From positions 6,136,001 through 6,200,000 of the forward strand of contig NZ_CP015318.1 of assembly GCF_001686985.1 (NCBI RefSeq): a DNA stretch of 64,000 nt, given 5' to 3'. The notes beneath the pieces were generated by a model, which made no database searches, was not told the DNA's origin, and was given only the letters and a program-made list of their open reading frames with translations. The position numbers and the translations under genes were made by a program. Shown one piece after another: positions 45,071 through 54,006 of the stretch (within the stretch, counting starts at the first letter, position 1; the number at the start of each line of letters is the position of its first letter). Source of the DNA: Mesorhizobium amorphae CCNWGS0123 (GTDB lineage: Bacteria > Pseudomonadota > Alphaproteobacteria > Rhizobiales > Rhizobiaceae).

Positions 45071-45780
45071 AAAAGCCGGGGGGCAAGACGATACAACAGA
45101 TGGCACCGGCACCGGTGCCGGCAGCAGCCGGGAAGGCGGCCACGCTGCCGGAGACGACGGAGGGTTTCCCCTGGCCGAGCAGTCACGAGATCAAGAAGGA
45201 GGCGAACCCCTTCACCGATCGCGACTGGCGCATGCTGGTCTATGCCTGGTCCGGATTGCTGGTGCGCCTCGCGATCATCTTCACGCTGATGTTCTCGATC
45301 TACCAGTTCCTGGCCAACCAGGACCAGAAACGCGTCGAGCAGACGATGGCGCTCGTCGAGCTTTGGGAGACCAAGGATTACCAGCAGGCGCAGCGCGCGC
45401 TGAAGGACCGCCTGGCGGCGCTCAACGCCAAATACGACAAGCTGCTCAGCGCCAATCCGACGCCGACCGAGGAACAGGTGTTCAGGCAGCGCATCGGCAT
45501 CGAGGCGATGACTGCGGAAGGCGGCGACATGCCGCTGGCCGACTTCAGCGATCACTTCGACCGCGTCGTCTATTTCCTCAACCGCCTGTCCTTCTGCGTC
45601 GAAGGCAAGCTCTGTTCGCAAAAAGTGGCCGACGCCTATTTCCGCGACTATGCCGTTTCCTTCTGGAGTTACTTTGCCGGCTATGTAGACAAGCAGCGCA
45701 AGGCCGGCTCCTCAACCTTCGCCTTGCCGATCGAGACCTATGTGCGCCTTGGGCAGCCGCCCTCGGCTCCAGCTCAATAG
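45067..45780 (+). CDS. membrane-anchored protein of the caspase operon
   Basis: The 237-aa product has a cytoplasmic Pro/Ala-rich N-terminus (1-56), one transmembrane helix (about 57-82, LVYAWSGLLVRLAIIFTLMF), and an extracytoplasmic helical region with a coiled segment QQAQRALKDRLAALNAKYDK. A C-terminal part DHFDRVVYFLNRLSFCVEGKL resembles DUF4760-like helical proteins weakly. ATGA overlap with the upstream gene gives translational coupling; it ends 12 bp before the WD40-caspase gene. Function unknown, plausibly a tether. Confidence 0.72.
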   Translation: MKKPGGKTIQQMAPAPVPAAAGKAATLPETTEGFPWPSSHEIKKEANPFTDRDWRMLVYAWSGLLVRLAIIFTLMFSIYQFLANQDQKRVEQTMALVELWETKDYQQAQRALKDRLAALNAKYDKLLSANPTPTEEQVFRQRIGIEAMTAEGGDMPLADFSDHFDRVVYFLNRLSFCVEGKLCSQKVADAYFRDYAVSFWSYFAGYVDKQRKAGSSTFALPIETYVRLGQPPSAPAQ

Positions 45781-45792
45781 AAGCAGGACATC

Positions 45793-48700
45793 ATGGCGGG
45801 CCGCTCATTGCTCCTGCGTGGCCTCCGCTGGTTGACCGTCACCGGCGCCCTGGTCATGGCATCTGTCGTGCGGGCAGAGGAGGCGCTGGATTTCCATCTC
45901 GACCTCAACACCGGCGGGCATAGCGCGCAAGTCAACGACCTTGCCTTCACACCGGACGGCCAGAAGCTGGTCTCGGCCTCGAACGACAAGACCATTCGCG
46001 TCTGGGACTGGCAGAGCGGGGTGACGCTGCGCATCATCCGCGGCTATCTCGGCCAGGGCAGTGACGGCAAGGTGTTCGCGGTCGCGGTTTCACCCGACGG
46101 CAAGACGATCGCCGCCGCCGGGTATTTCGGCGCCAGCCTCGGCGACAAACCACCTTACGGCGACATCAGGCTGTTCGATGTACCGACCGGCAAGATGAAG
46201 GCCGTGCTGAAGGCCGCGGACTATGCGATCTACGACATCGCCTTCTCACCGGATGGCGGTACGCTCGCCGCCGGCGGCGCTGATGGGGTCGTCTATCTGT
46301 GGCGGCTGGACGACAAGTCCGCGACCGGCTGGACGCTGGGCGACAAGCTCGACGCCGATTCCTGGCATATCGACAAGCTCGCCTTCGCCGCCTCGGGAAC
46401 GCGCATTGCCGCGGTCACTACGGACAACGGCATCCGACTCTGGGATGTGGCGAAGGCCGAAGAGGTCGCCCTTTCCAGCGAGGCCGAGCCGCTCAGGGAA
46501 ACAAGCGTCACCGCGCTTGCCGTGTCGCTGGATGGCAAATTGTTCGCCACCGGCGGGAAGGATGGGCTGGTCCAGCTCTGGCAGGCAAGCGACGGCAAGT
46601 TTGTCCGCGCCATGCCGAAGCAGGATTTCCAGATCGGCGCGCTGACCTTCGCTTCGGGATCGCTTCTGGTCGCGTCCTGCGGCTATCGCTGCGCCGACAG
46701 GCATCGCACGCTCATCTGGAATGCCGAGACCGGCGTCGAGGTGCTCCAGTACAGCGGGCACGACGGCACCGTCTTTGCCAGCACGGCCTATGCCGACGGC
46801 TCGCTGGTGGCGACAGCTGGCGGCAGCCGCAACGCTATCCAGGTCTGGAACCCGATGACCGGTGAGCACAAGGTGCTGCTGCAAGGCGTCGGCAAGCCGG
46901 TTATGGCGGTCGGCATCGATACTGCCAACGGCGTTGTTGCCTGGGGTAATGCCAATCCCTGCCCCGAGCGCGTCTCCTGTCCGGAACTCAATGGCAGGCT
47001 CGACGAATCGCTGGCGCTGCCGACAGCGGAGCGCTTCTTCGACGACCCGCAAGCGCTGACGGATCCGGGAACCTATACCCGCGCGGCTTTGACCGATGGC
47101 CAATGGTCGCTGCGCACCGCACCGGGCGGCAAGGACGATTTGGAAAATGCCGTGCTGGAGATCGCCAATGCCGGCAAGATTGTGCGCACGATCGAGAACG
47201 ACGCCACCAACGGCTTTGTCCATTCGGCCTATACCCTGATCGACAACGGGCTTGGCCTGATCACCGGCGGCAATGACGGCACGCTGCTCGAATACAAGAC
47301 CGCCACCGCGCGTGTGTCAGGCGAATTCACCGGGCATGCCGGCGAGATCAACGCCATGGCTGTCTCGGAGGACGCTGGCCTGCTGGTCACCGGCAGCGCC
47401 GACCAGACCTTGCGCCTATGGAACCTGAAGACGCACAGGCTGATCGTCTCGATGTTCTTTGCCGGCTCCGAGTGGATCGTCTGGATGCCGCAGGGCTACT
47501 ACTATTCGTCCGGCGACGGCGACAGGCTGATCGGCTGGCAGGTCAACCAGGGTCGCGACCATGAAGGCCGCTTCATCAGCGCCGGTCAGTTGAAGAAATA
47601 TCTCTGGAGCCCGGAGATGGTGCGCCGCGCTATCATCTTGCGCAGCGCCGAGCAGGCGGTCGAGGAGATGCGGCCGGGCGTCGACCGCGAGCTGGAAAAG
47701 CTGCTGCGGCGCAAGCCACCAGAATTCGGCATCCGTCTCGCCGCCGACCAGGGCAATGTCCGCGACGGCTACGTCGCCGTCGAGATCACCGGCGCCAGCG
47801 AGGCAGGCGCCGAAATCGCCGGTTTCTCGATCCTGTCGAACAGCCGCAATGTCGGCGACGTCACCACGCGCTCGGTCGATGGCGGCAAGAGCACCATTGT
47901 CGAGGTGCCGGTCGAGGATGGCGAGAACACCATCCGCATCACCGGCACCAATGAATTCGGCTATCTGACCGAGCGCAGTGTGACAGCGCTGGCCAGGAAG
48001 GCCGAGAAGAAAGCGAACAAGGGCAAGCTCTATGTCGCCGTCATCGGCGTCGACAAATATCCCTTCCTCACGGACGCCTGTGCCGGCCGCGCCTGCGACC
48101 TGCGCTACCCCGTCGACGATGCGACGGAATTCCTCAAGGTGATCGCGCAGAAATCCGCGCCGCTGTTCTCGTCCATGGAAACGCTGGTGATGGTCAACCG
48201 CGAAGCTCTGGACGAAGCACCCGGCAGCACCGAAGGCGTATACCAGGTCGCCAGCGCCGACCAGATTCTGGAACCCGACGCCGACACAATCGACGACCAG
48301 CTCGCCGACTTCCTCGACAGACCCGGCGAGAACGACACCACCATCGTCTTTGTCGCCGGCCACGGCATCAACATCGACGAGGACTACTATTTCATCCCCA
48401 CCGACGGCCGCAAACAGGACGCCGAGCGCTGGAAGCGCTCCTCGCTCGTCGACTGGGCGGACATCCAGAAATCGGTCGAACGGGCCAAGGGCATGCGCTT
48501 CATGCTGCTCGACACCTGCCACGCCGCCAACGCCTTTAACCCGCGCCTGGAAAAGGACGCGCAGGACGCGCGTATCGTCGTCTTCTCGGCCACCGCCGCC
48601 AACAACACCGCCGCCGAACTGCCCGAGCTCGGCCATGGCGTCTTCACCTATTCGATACTCGCAGGCCTGCGCGGCCAGGCCAGAACCTCCGACAGCGGCG

Positions 48701-48819
48701 TGACGCTGTTCGGCCTCGCCGACTTCGTATCCCGCGAGGTCGTGCGGCTGACTGCGTCGCGGCAGAAGCCGTTTTACTATGTCGGCGGCGTGGAGAACAT
48801 CGTGCTGGCCGGGCCATGA
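45793..48819 (+). CDS. exported WD40-repeat / caspase fusion protein
   Basis: The 1008-aa product has a Sec-like signal (1-31, ending ASVVRAEE) and about ten WD40-type blades to residue 560 (e.g. VNDLAFTPDGQKLVSASNDK, IAAVTTDNGIRLWDVAKAEE, INAMAVSEDAGLLVTGSADQ). A helical connector and Ig-like strands follow. The C-terminal caspase domain (about 752-1000) starts LYVAVIGVDKYPFL with dyad His857 (VFVAGHGIN) and Cys909 (MLLDTCHAANAF). WD40-caspase fusions occur in other bacteria. ATGA overlap with the next gene. Confidence 0.88.
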   Translation: MAGRSLLLRGLRWLTVTGALVMASVVRAEEALDFHLDLNTGGHSAQVNDLAFTPDGQKLVSASNDKTIRVWDWQSGVTLRIIRGYLGQGSDGKVFAVAVSPDGKTIAAAGYFGASLGDKPPYGDIRLFDVPTGKMKAVLKAADYAIYDIAFSPDGGTLAAGGADGVVYLWRLDDKSATGWTLGDKLDADSWHIDKLAFAASGTRIAAVTTDNGIRLWDVAKAEEVALSSEAEPLRETSVTALAVSLDGKLFATGGKDGLVQLWQASDGKFVRAMPKQDFQIGALTFASGSLLVASCGYRCADRHRTLIWNAETGVEVLQYSGHDGTVFASTAYADGSLVATAGGSRNAIQVWNPMTGEHKVLLQGVGKPVMAVGIDTANGVVAWGNANPCPERVSCPELNGRLDESLALPTAERFFDDPQALTDPGTYTRAALTDGQWSLRTAPGGKDDLENAVLEIANAGKIVRTIENDATNGFVHSAYTLIDNGLGLITGGNDGTLLEYKTATARVSGEFTGHAGEINAMAVSEDAGLLVTGSADQTLRLWNLKTHRLIVSMFFAGSEWIVWMPQGYYYSSGDGDRLIGWQVNQGRDHEGRFISAGQLKKYLWSPEMVRRAIILRSAEQAVEEMRPGVDRELEKLLRRKPPEFGIRLAADQGNVRDGYVAVEITGASEAGAEIAGFSILSNSRNVGDVTTRSVDGGKSTIVEVPVEDGENTIRITGTNEFGYLTERSVTALARKAEKKANKGKLYVAVIGVDKYPFLTDACAGRACDLRYPVDDATEFLKVIAQKSAPLFSSMETLVMVNREALDEAPGSTEGVYQVASADQILEPDADTIDDQLADFLDRPGENDTTIVFVAGHGINIDEDYYFIPTDGRKQDAERWKRSSLVDWADIQKSVERAKGMRFMLLDTCHAANAFNPRLEKDAQDARIVVFSATAANNTAAELPELGHGVFTYSILAGLRGQARTSDSGVTLFGLADFVSREVVRLTASRQKPFYYVGGVENIVLAGP

Positions 48820-50501
48820 GTATGCGCCTGCTGGCGATTGCTGCCCTGTTGCTAACCGCGGTCGGCGCTGCACGTGCGCAGCCCGTGCCCTGCCCACCCG
48901 ACGAGACAAACTTCCCGTCCTTCTACGACGACGCAACCCTGTTCCGCGATGCCATCGCCAAGGCCGCCGATGTCGAACCTTCGAACCAGCGGCTGACCGG
49001 CATCACCGTGCCGCATCATCTGCTGGCCGCCGATCTCGTCGCGCTCGGTTTTCACGCCGCATCCGGCTTTCGCTACAAGCGCATCGTCATCCTGTCGCCG
49101 GACCATTTCCACAAGACGCGCAAGCTGTTCGCCACGACGACACGCGGCTTCGACACCATGCTTGGACCAGTGGCAATCGATTCCGAGGCGACCCAGCGGC
49201 TAGAGGCGAATGGCGACATGGTCGAGGAGTCCTGCCTGTTCGCCAAAGAGCATGGGGTGATGGCCATGCTGCCCTTCCTGCGTCACTATTTCCCCGAGGC
49301 GAAAATTGTACCGGTGGCGATGTCGGTCAAGGCGCGCCGTGCCGACTGGGACAAGCTCGCGGAAGCGCTCAAGACGATCGTCGACGACAACACGCTGATC
49401 GTCGAGTCGACCGACTTTTCGCACTATCTGCCGCAGCACGACGCCCGCCGCTTCGACCAGCAGACGCTGAATGTCTTGGCTGCCGGATCGCTCGACGGTA
49501 TCGCGGCGCTGCGCCAGCCAGATCACGCCGACTCGGTCGGCGCGCTCTATGTCCAGACCAAGCTGCAACGTGCGTTGTTCGGCGCGGCGCCACTGGTCGT
49601 CGCCAACGAGAATTCGCAGGAAACGACGACCGACTATGTCGACCGTACCACCAGCTACATTGTCGCCCTATTTGGCACCTTCGGACCCGGCTTCAACAAT
49701 CCGGCCCGGACAAGGGACAGGATCTATTATTTTGCCGGCGATGTGAATTTCGGCCGCGCCATGAAGAAGGTGCTGCTGCGCGACGGCATCGCCGACCGCA
49801 TTGTCGACAACGTGCTCGCCTTGACCGGATCGCGGCCGCTGATCGTCAACCTCGAAGGCGTGATGTTGCCCAACGTGCCGGAAGCCATCGACGACATGAC
49901 GCTGGCTATGCCCGCCGATCTCGCGGTCAGCATGCTGAAGCGGCTGCACGTTGCCGGCGTCAGCCTCGCCAACAACCATGCCTATGATCTCGGACCGTCG
50001 GGCTATGCCGAGACGGTTCGCGCGCTCACTGCCGCCGGCATCCCCCATTTCGGCCAGGGCGAGGCGCTGGCGCTGGCCGATCTCGACCTTATCGGCCTGA
50101 CCGACATCGACACCAACGGCTCGAAGAACATCGACCTTCTGACCCCAGCCCTGCTCGACCGCCTGGTCAGCACGAACGCCAGCCGTCCGCTGGTCGCCTT
50201 CGTCCACTGGGGCCGCGAATACAAGACTGAGCCGTCCGCGCGCGAGGAATTGCTCGCCGACCAGATGCGGCTGAGAGGCGTCTCGGCCATCGTCGGCGGC
50301 CACCCGCATGTATCGAGCGAGGCCATCGTGCCGCTTGCCGGAGGCGACGTCGCCGAGGTCTATTCGCTCGGTAATTTCCTGTTCGACCAGAAGGCCGAGC
50401 GGTCGTCGGGTTCGATGCTGGAACTGCGTGTCTTCGGACAGGGCACGATCTTTCCCAGGCTCATTCCGCTGCCGAACTATTTTGAAATGGGGCGGAAATG
50501 A
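48816..50501 (+). CDS. exported MEMO-like / CapA fusion protein
   Basis: The 561-aa product has a signal peptide (1-22, LLAIAALLLTAVGAARAQ). An AmmeMemoRadiSam-B/MEMO-like domain (about 60-290) has GITVPHHLLAADLVALGF, IVILSPDHFHKT and VESTDFSHYLP. The C-terminal CapA-type metallophosphatase domain (about 302-550) has YYFAGDVNFGR, SLANNHAYDLGPSGYAET, AFVHWGREYK and VGGHPHVSS, plus SLGNFLFDQ. MEMO relatives are redox/metal-binding; CapA acts in poly-gamma-glutamate export. ATG overlaps the caspase stop (ATGA). Its stop lies one base from the convergent MORN gene. Confidence 0.85.
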   Translation: MSMRLLAIAALLLTAVGAARAQPVPCPPDETNFPSFYDDATLFRDAIAKAADVEPSNQRLTGITVPHHLLAADLVALGFHAASGFRYKRIVILSPDHFHKTRKLFATTTRGFDTMLGPVAIDSEATQRLEANGDMVEESCLFAKEHGVMAMLPFLRHYFPEAKIVPVAMSVKARRADWDKLAEALKTIVDDNTLIVESTDFSHYLPQHDARRFDQQTLNVLAAGSLDGIAALRQPDHADSVGALYVQTKLQRALFGAAPLVVANENSQETTTDYVDRTTSYIVALFGTFGPGFNNPARTRDRIYYFAGDVNFGRAMKKVLLRDGIADRIVDNVLALTGSRPLIVNLEGVMLPNVPEAIDDMTLAMPADLAVSMLKRLHVAGVSLANNHAYDLGPSGYAETVRALTAAGIPHFGQGEALALADLDLIGLTDIDTNGSKNIDLLTPALLDRLVSTNASRPLVAFVHWGREYKTEPSAREELLADQMRLRGVSAIVGGHPHVSSEAIVPLAGGDVAEVYSLGNFLFDQKAERSSGSMLELRVFGQGTIFPRLIPLPNYFEMGRK

Positions 50502-50502
50502 C

Positions 50503-52341
50503 TCAACACCCCTGCATATCGGCAGGCAGGTAGCAGGCCGCCGGCGCGGTCCTGGTTTCGAACAGCGATTCCTTCGGCCGGAAATAGAAGAACGTCACCG
50601 GCTTGCTCTCGCGCGTCGAGCCGTCGGCGAAGTGCGCTGCAATGCTGAACCTGTGGATCGACGACATCGCCGACCACATCTTCAGCCGCGCCGTATAGGA
50701 ACTCAGCTTCTTGTTGCCCCGCATCGGCATGGCAATGGTGTAGTCGTGCTTGCCGATCGGAAATTCGACGTTCTGGTAGCGCATGGCTTCCGGCGAACCG
50801 CCGCCGCCGTCGCCACATTCCGCCATCGATTCGGGAACTTCGAACACGGCCATGGTCATGGACGTGCGAAACGCCTCGCTCTGCTGGACGACGTTGCCCT
50901 GATCGTCCGTCCAGGAATAGTCGAACTTGCCGATCGCGTTCAGCGTCATCGCCTGGTTGAACGTGCCGAGGTAGTCCAGCGCCTCGCCGAACCTGATCTT
51001 GTTGGTGAGCTGGGCGCGGCAGACATTGAGACCATCCACCGACGCGCATGGGAACCGTCCCGTCTCAAGGCTGGCGGTGTCGACACCGGCCTCGCCAAGG
51101 ACGCTCTTGATCGACACATCGGCGCCGTCGGCGAAATCACCGATGTCCTTGGTGAACACGCGGCTGGGCTCACCGGTCGGGTTGTACTCTTCGTCGATCC
51201 TGGTGAACTGGATCGACATCTTCATGCCCTTCACGTCGCCCCAGCCATTGTTGATGATCGAGAAATCCGGCCGGAAGCCGACGCAGCCAAAATGCTCGCT
51301 GATCGACAGCATCGGTTTACGGTAGGCCTCGCTGGCGGCGACCTTCATTTCGAGACTGTCGAGCTTGACCTTGGACTGGTCGGTCGTCTTGAGATCGACC
51401 TCGGCAAAGGCCGGCGCCTGCTCCCAGTCCATGCCCTCGTAGACATTGCCGGTACGGATCTGCCCGGTGCCGTTCCAGGCGTCGTTGTACTCATCCGAGA
51501 CTGGGTAGATCGCGATGTCTTCGTCGCGCACCAGATGCTGGTACTGCATGTCGGCCTGCTGGGTCATGCGCTGGTCGACGGCGACGCCGATTTCGACCTT
51601 GTCGGCGGCACCACCGCCGGCCTGCGCCTTGAGCAGCCCGCCCAACCTGGCGTCGGCCAGCACGTCGGGGCGTGCGCCGCCGGACTCCTTGCCCATGACC
51701 CAGTCGGAGTCATAGACGGTACCGCCCGGCAGCCGCGTGCGGCCCTTGCCGTTCTTCAGCCCGTCGACAAACAAGCCGGCAAAGATTTCGCCTGTGCTCG
51801 ACAGCAGGCGTCCCTGGCCGTTCGGCACGCCGGCGGCGAGCGCGCCCTCGTAGCGGTTGCCGTCGGCATCGACATGGATACCCTGGCCGTCGAGCTTGCC
51901 GGCAACCCAGTGGCCCTCGAACACTTCGCCGGAGCGCAGTTCCAGCCGGCCCTGCCCGTCCGGTCGGCCATTGCTGACCTCGCCAAAATAGCTCGAATAG
52001 ATGGTCTTGGGGTCGTAGCTCGCCGAGCCGCGCACCCGCCAGGTCAGCCTGCCCCTGCCGTTGACGGTGCCGTCGTCGGCGATCGTCCGATCGGGCGACT
52101 GCCCGGCCGCAGGCTCCCAGACGAAGTCGAGGTTCCTTTCCGGATTGAAATCCCAGACCCGCACGCTCCTGCGCAGCACCGAACGCGTGTCGCTCTGGTA
52201 GAGGATTTGCACCCGTTCCGCCCAGGCGCCGGCCTGCGGCGCACCGGCGCTATCGGCAAAGACCGCCGAGCCCGTCAGCGCGGCCAGCATCGAAGCGGCC
52301 ACGATCGCCCTGATCCCGAAGATCGTCCTTGCCCGCGCCAT
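50503..52341 (-). CDS. exported MORN-repeat protein
   Basis: The 612-aa product (start MARARTIFG at 52341) has a signal peptide (about 1-30, AIVAASMLAALTGSAVFAD). MORN repeats occupy about 118-214 (YFGEVSNGRPDGQGRLEL, FEGHWVAGKLDGQGIHVD, YEGALAAGVPNGQGRLL). The C-terminal region of 400 residues has no family I know. Cysteines occur at the C-terminal end (AACYLPADMQGC). Its 3' end abuts the caspase operon's. MORN proteins mediate membrane or protein binding. Confidence 0.78.
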   Translation of the reverse strand: MARARTIFGIRAIVAASMLAALTGSAVFADSAGAPQAGAWAERVQILYQSDTRSVLRRSVRVWDFNPERNLDFVWEPAAGQSPDRTIADDGTVNGRGRLTWRVRGSASYDPKTIYSSYFGEVSNGRPDGQGRLELRSGEVFEGHWVAGKLDGQGIHVDADGNRYEGALAAGVPNGQGRLLSSTGEIFAGLFVDGLKNGKGRTRLPGGTVYDSDWVMGKESGGARPDVLADARLGGLLKAQAGGGAADKVEIGVAVDQRMTQQADMQYQHLVRDEDIAIYPVSDEYNDAWNGTGQIRTGNVYEGMDWEQAPAFAEVDLKTTDQSKVKLDSLEMKVAASEAYRKPMLSISEHFGCVGFRPDFSIINNGWGDVKGMKMSIQFTRIDEEYNPTGEPSRVFTKDIGDFADGADVSIKSVLGEAGVDTASLETGRFPCASVDGLNVCRAQLTNKIRFGEALDYLGTFNQAMTLNAIGKFDYSWTDDQGNVVQQSEAFRTSMTMAVFEVPESMAECGDGGGGSPEAMRYQNVEFPIGKHDYTIAMPMRGNKKLSSYTARLKMWSAMSSIHRFSIAAHFADGSTRESKPVTFFYFRPKESLFETRTAPAACYLPADMQGC

Positions 52342-52428
52342 ATCCCCAACCCCTTGGATGATACCGAGCGTAATCGGCGACGCAAGCCGACGCAAGTAAG
52401 CAGCCTTAGCCAGCCATGGTCCGGTCAT

Positions 52429-52462
52429 AAAAAACCGGCGGAGGGATCGCTCCCATCGCCGG
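52429..52462 (-). terminator. intrinsic terminator, minus strand, after the V8-like gene
   Basis: The stem CCGGCG / CGCCGG (52435-52440 with 52457-52462), extended by GGG/CCC-type pairs, is followed on the minus strand by TTTTTT. It lies 46 bp downstream of the V8-like protease stop. Confidence 0.75.
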
Positions 52463-52507
52463 TCTTCTGATGGATCTCGCCGGTGTTTCGCGGCAGACCG
52501 TAGAGGC

Positions 52508-53617
52508 TTATTTGTACAGGCTGTTGATCCATTGCACGTTGGCGGCGTTCAGGCGCACGGCGGTGTTCGCATCCGGGCTTTCGGCCACGTTCACGCCGGT
52601 GATGACACGCTGCTTTGCGCCGCTGTCATAGGCATAGACCGAGCTTCCGCTCGACCCCGGAAACGTGTCGCAATCATACTGGAAATACTCGGTACCGATG
52701 TTTTCGGCGTGCACTTCGCAGCTTGCTTTCCACATTGTGCCCATCGGCTTGTCGCCGGGATAGCCGACGATATTGGCGGTGAAGTCGCCAAGATCGTCAT
52801 AATTGGCATAGCCCAGCCAGCCGAGATTGGTGCCGACATCCTGCTTCAGCGTGACGATGCCGAGATCCCACGGGATCACCGAACCGTAATAGCCCTGATA
52901 GTTGTCGATGTAACCCTGGAGAATATAGGCGCTCTCATAGGCGAAGGCGCCGAACGGCGCATCGTCGGCGGTGCTGCCGTTGAGGCCCGGCACGAAAAGA
53001 TACTCGTCGAGCCAGCCGCCATCCTCGTGGCTGTAGAGGCAGTGCGCCCCGGTGAGCACCGTGCGCGGACCGATCAGGGTCGCCGAGCAACTGCCGAAAC
53101 TGCCGGTCTTCGGCGACTTCGCTTCGAGATAGCCGATAGCCGAGAACGGATAGGTCTTGGTGTTCTTGACCTGCTCACGATCGTCCGGGCCGAAGACCTG
53201 ACGGCCGGCCTCGCCTTCCGGCAAGCCAGGATCCGCGGTATTTTGGGGACCCGGCGTCGCGTCGGATTTCTGCCCGTCGGCCGGCGCATTCAGTTCCTTG
53301 ATGACCAGGTCCCGCAGCGCCTCGTTCGCATCGATCTTGATGTCCTTGCCGTCGGCGGAACGTCCGACGATGCCATAGGATTTGACCGCAATTGCCTCGT
53401 CGGCGAGCGGCGCGGCGCGACTGGCCTCGTCCTCGGTCAGTTTCGGCGTAGCGATCGGCTTGGCCCGGCCCGGCTTGTAGTCGCCCGAAGTTGCATCGCG
53501 CATGCTTTCGCCGTTGCCTTCATTCGCCGAACCGGGATCGGCGGCCAAGGCGGGCATCGCCCACATTGCTGTGGAAAGCAATGCGGACGCAATGATGGTG
53601 TTTGTCAGTTTTGTCAC
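52508..53617 (-). CDS. exported V8/glutamyl-endopeptidase-like serine protease (S1B)
   Basis: The 369-aa product starts at GTG 53617 with GGGAG upstream. The signal peptide (1-25, ALLSTAMWAMPALA) precedes a propeptide of about 110 residues. The protease core starts near GRQVFGPDDREQV, similar to V8-type mature ends. The triad is His192 (LTGAHCLYSH), Asp251 (IPWDLGIVTLK) and Ser323 (TFPGSSGSSVYAY). Divergent from the trypsin-like gene. GC-poor spacer upstream. Confidence 0.87.
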   Translation of the reverse strand: MTKLTNTIIASALLSTAMWAMPALAADPGSANEGNGESMRDATSGDYKPGRAKPIATPKLTEDEASRAAPLADEAIAVKSYGIVGRSADGKDIKIDANEALRDLVIKELNAPADGQKSDATPGPQNTADPGLPEGEAGRQVFGPDDREQVKNTKTYPFSAIGYLEAKSPKTGSFGSCSATLIGPRTVLTGAHCLYSHEDGGWLDEYLFVPGLNGSTADDAPFGAFAYESAYILQGYIDNYQGYYGSVIPWDLGIVTLKQDVGTNLGWLGYANYDDLGDFTANIVGYPGDKPMGTMWKASCEVHAENIGTEYFQYDCDTFPGSSGSSVYAYDSGAKQRVITGVNVAESPDANTAVRLNAANVQWINSLYK

Positions 53618-54006
53618 GGTAAGACTCTCCCAAAAGTCAGCAAGGACTGGATCAAGATAGAGCAATATTGTCGAGATCGTGGTGGCGCCAAAACCGAGCT
53701 TCGGCAGCGCACACCAGACTATTGCCCCGTGCGGTCAATTGAGGCCCCCGCCAAAATCACCGCTTCGATATACTGCCTAAAATATTCCAACATTGGCAAC
53801 GACAAATCGCTTCCACGTAGCCCGTGGGGGGCTATAGGGTTTGAGCGGGCTTTGCTCCGGGCACGACTAGCAGACGCGGCATTCGGCTTTATGACCGGTC
53901 ACGCGCCGATCTGGATTGGCGCACGACCGATCGTCGAACCGGTTCCCCGGCGGCGGATCATGTACCCGGCCGGCCCGTTCGGGAACGCACGTCTCAGGAG
54001 GTCCAG
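53618..54006. other. 389-bp divergent intergenic region between the two serine protease genes
   Basis: The region is less G+C-rich than flanking genes, especially at 53770-53860. No gene, terminator or palindrome stands out. The right end carries CAGGAGG 4 nt from the TTG of the trypsin-like gene. Both protease promoters should lie here. Confidence 0.5.

Noticed and set aside
47416..48936. 506-codon minus-strand frame opposite the WD40-caspase gene
   Set aside because: Antisense shadow; the forward protein has WD40 and caspase motifs throughout.
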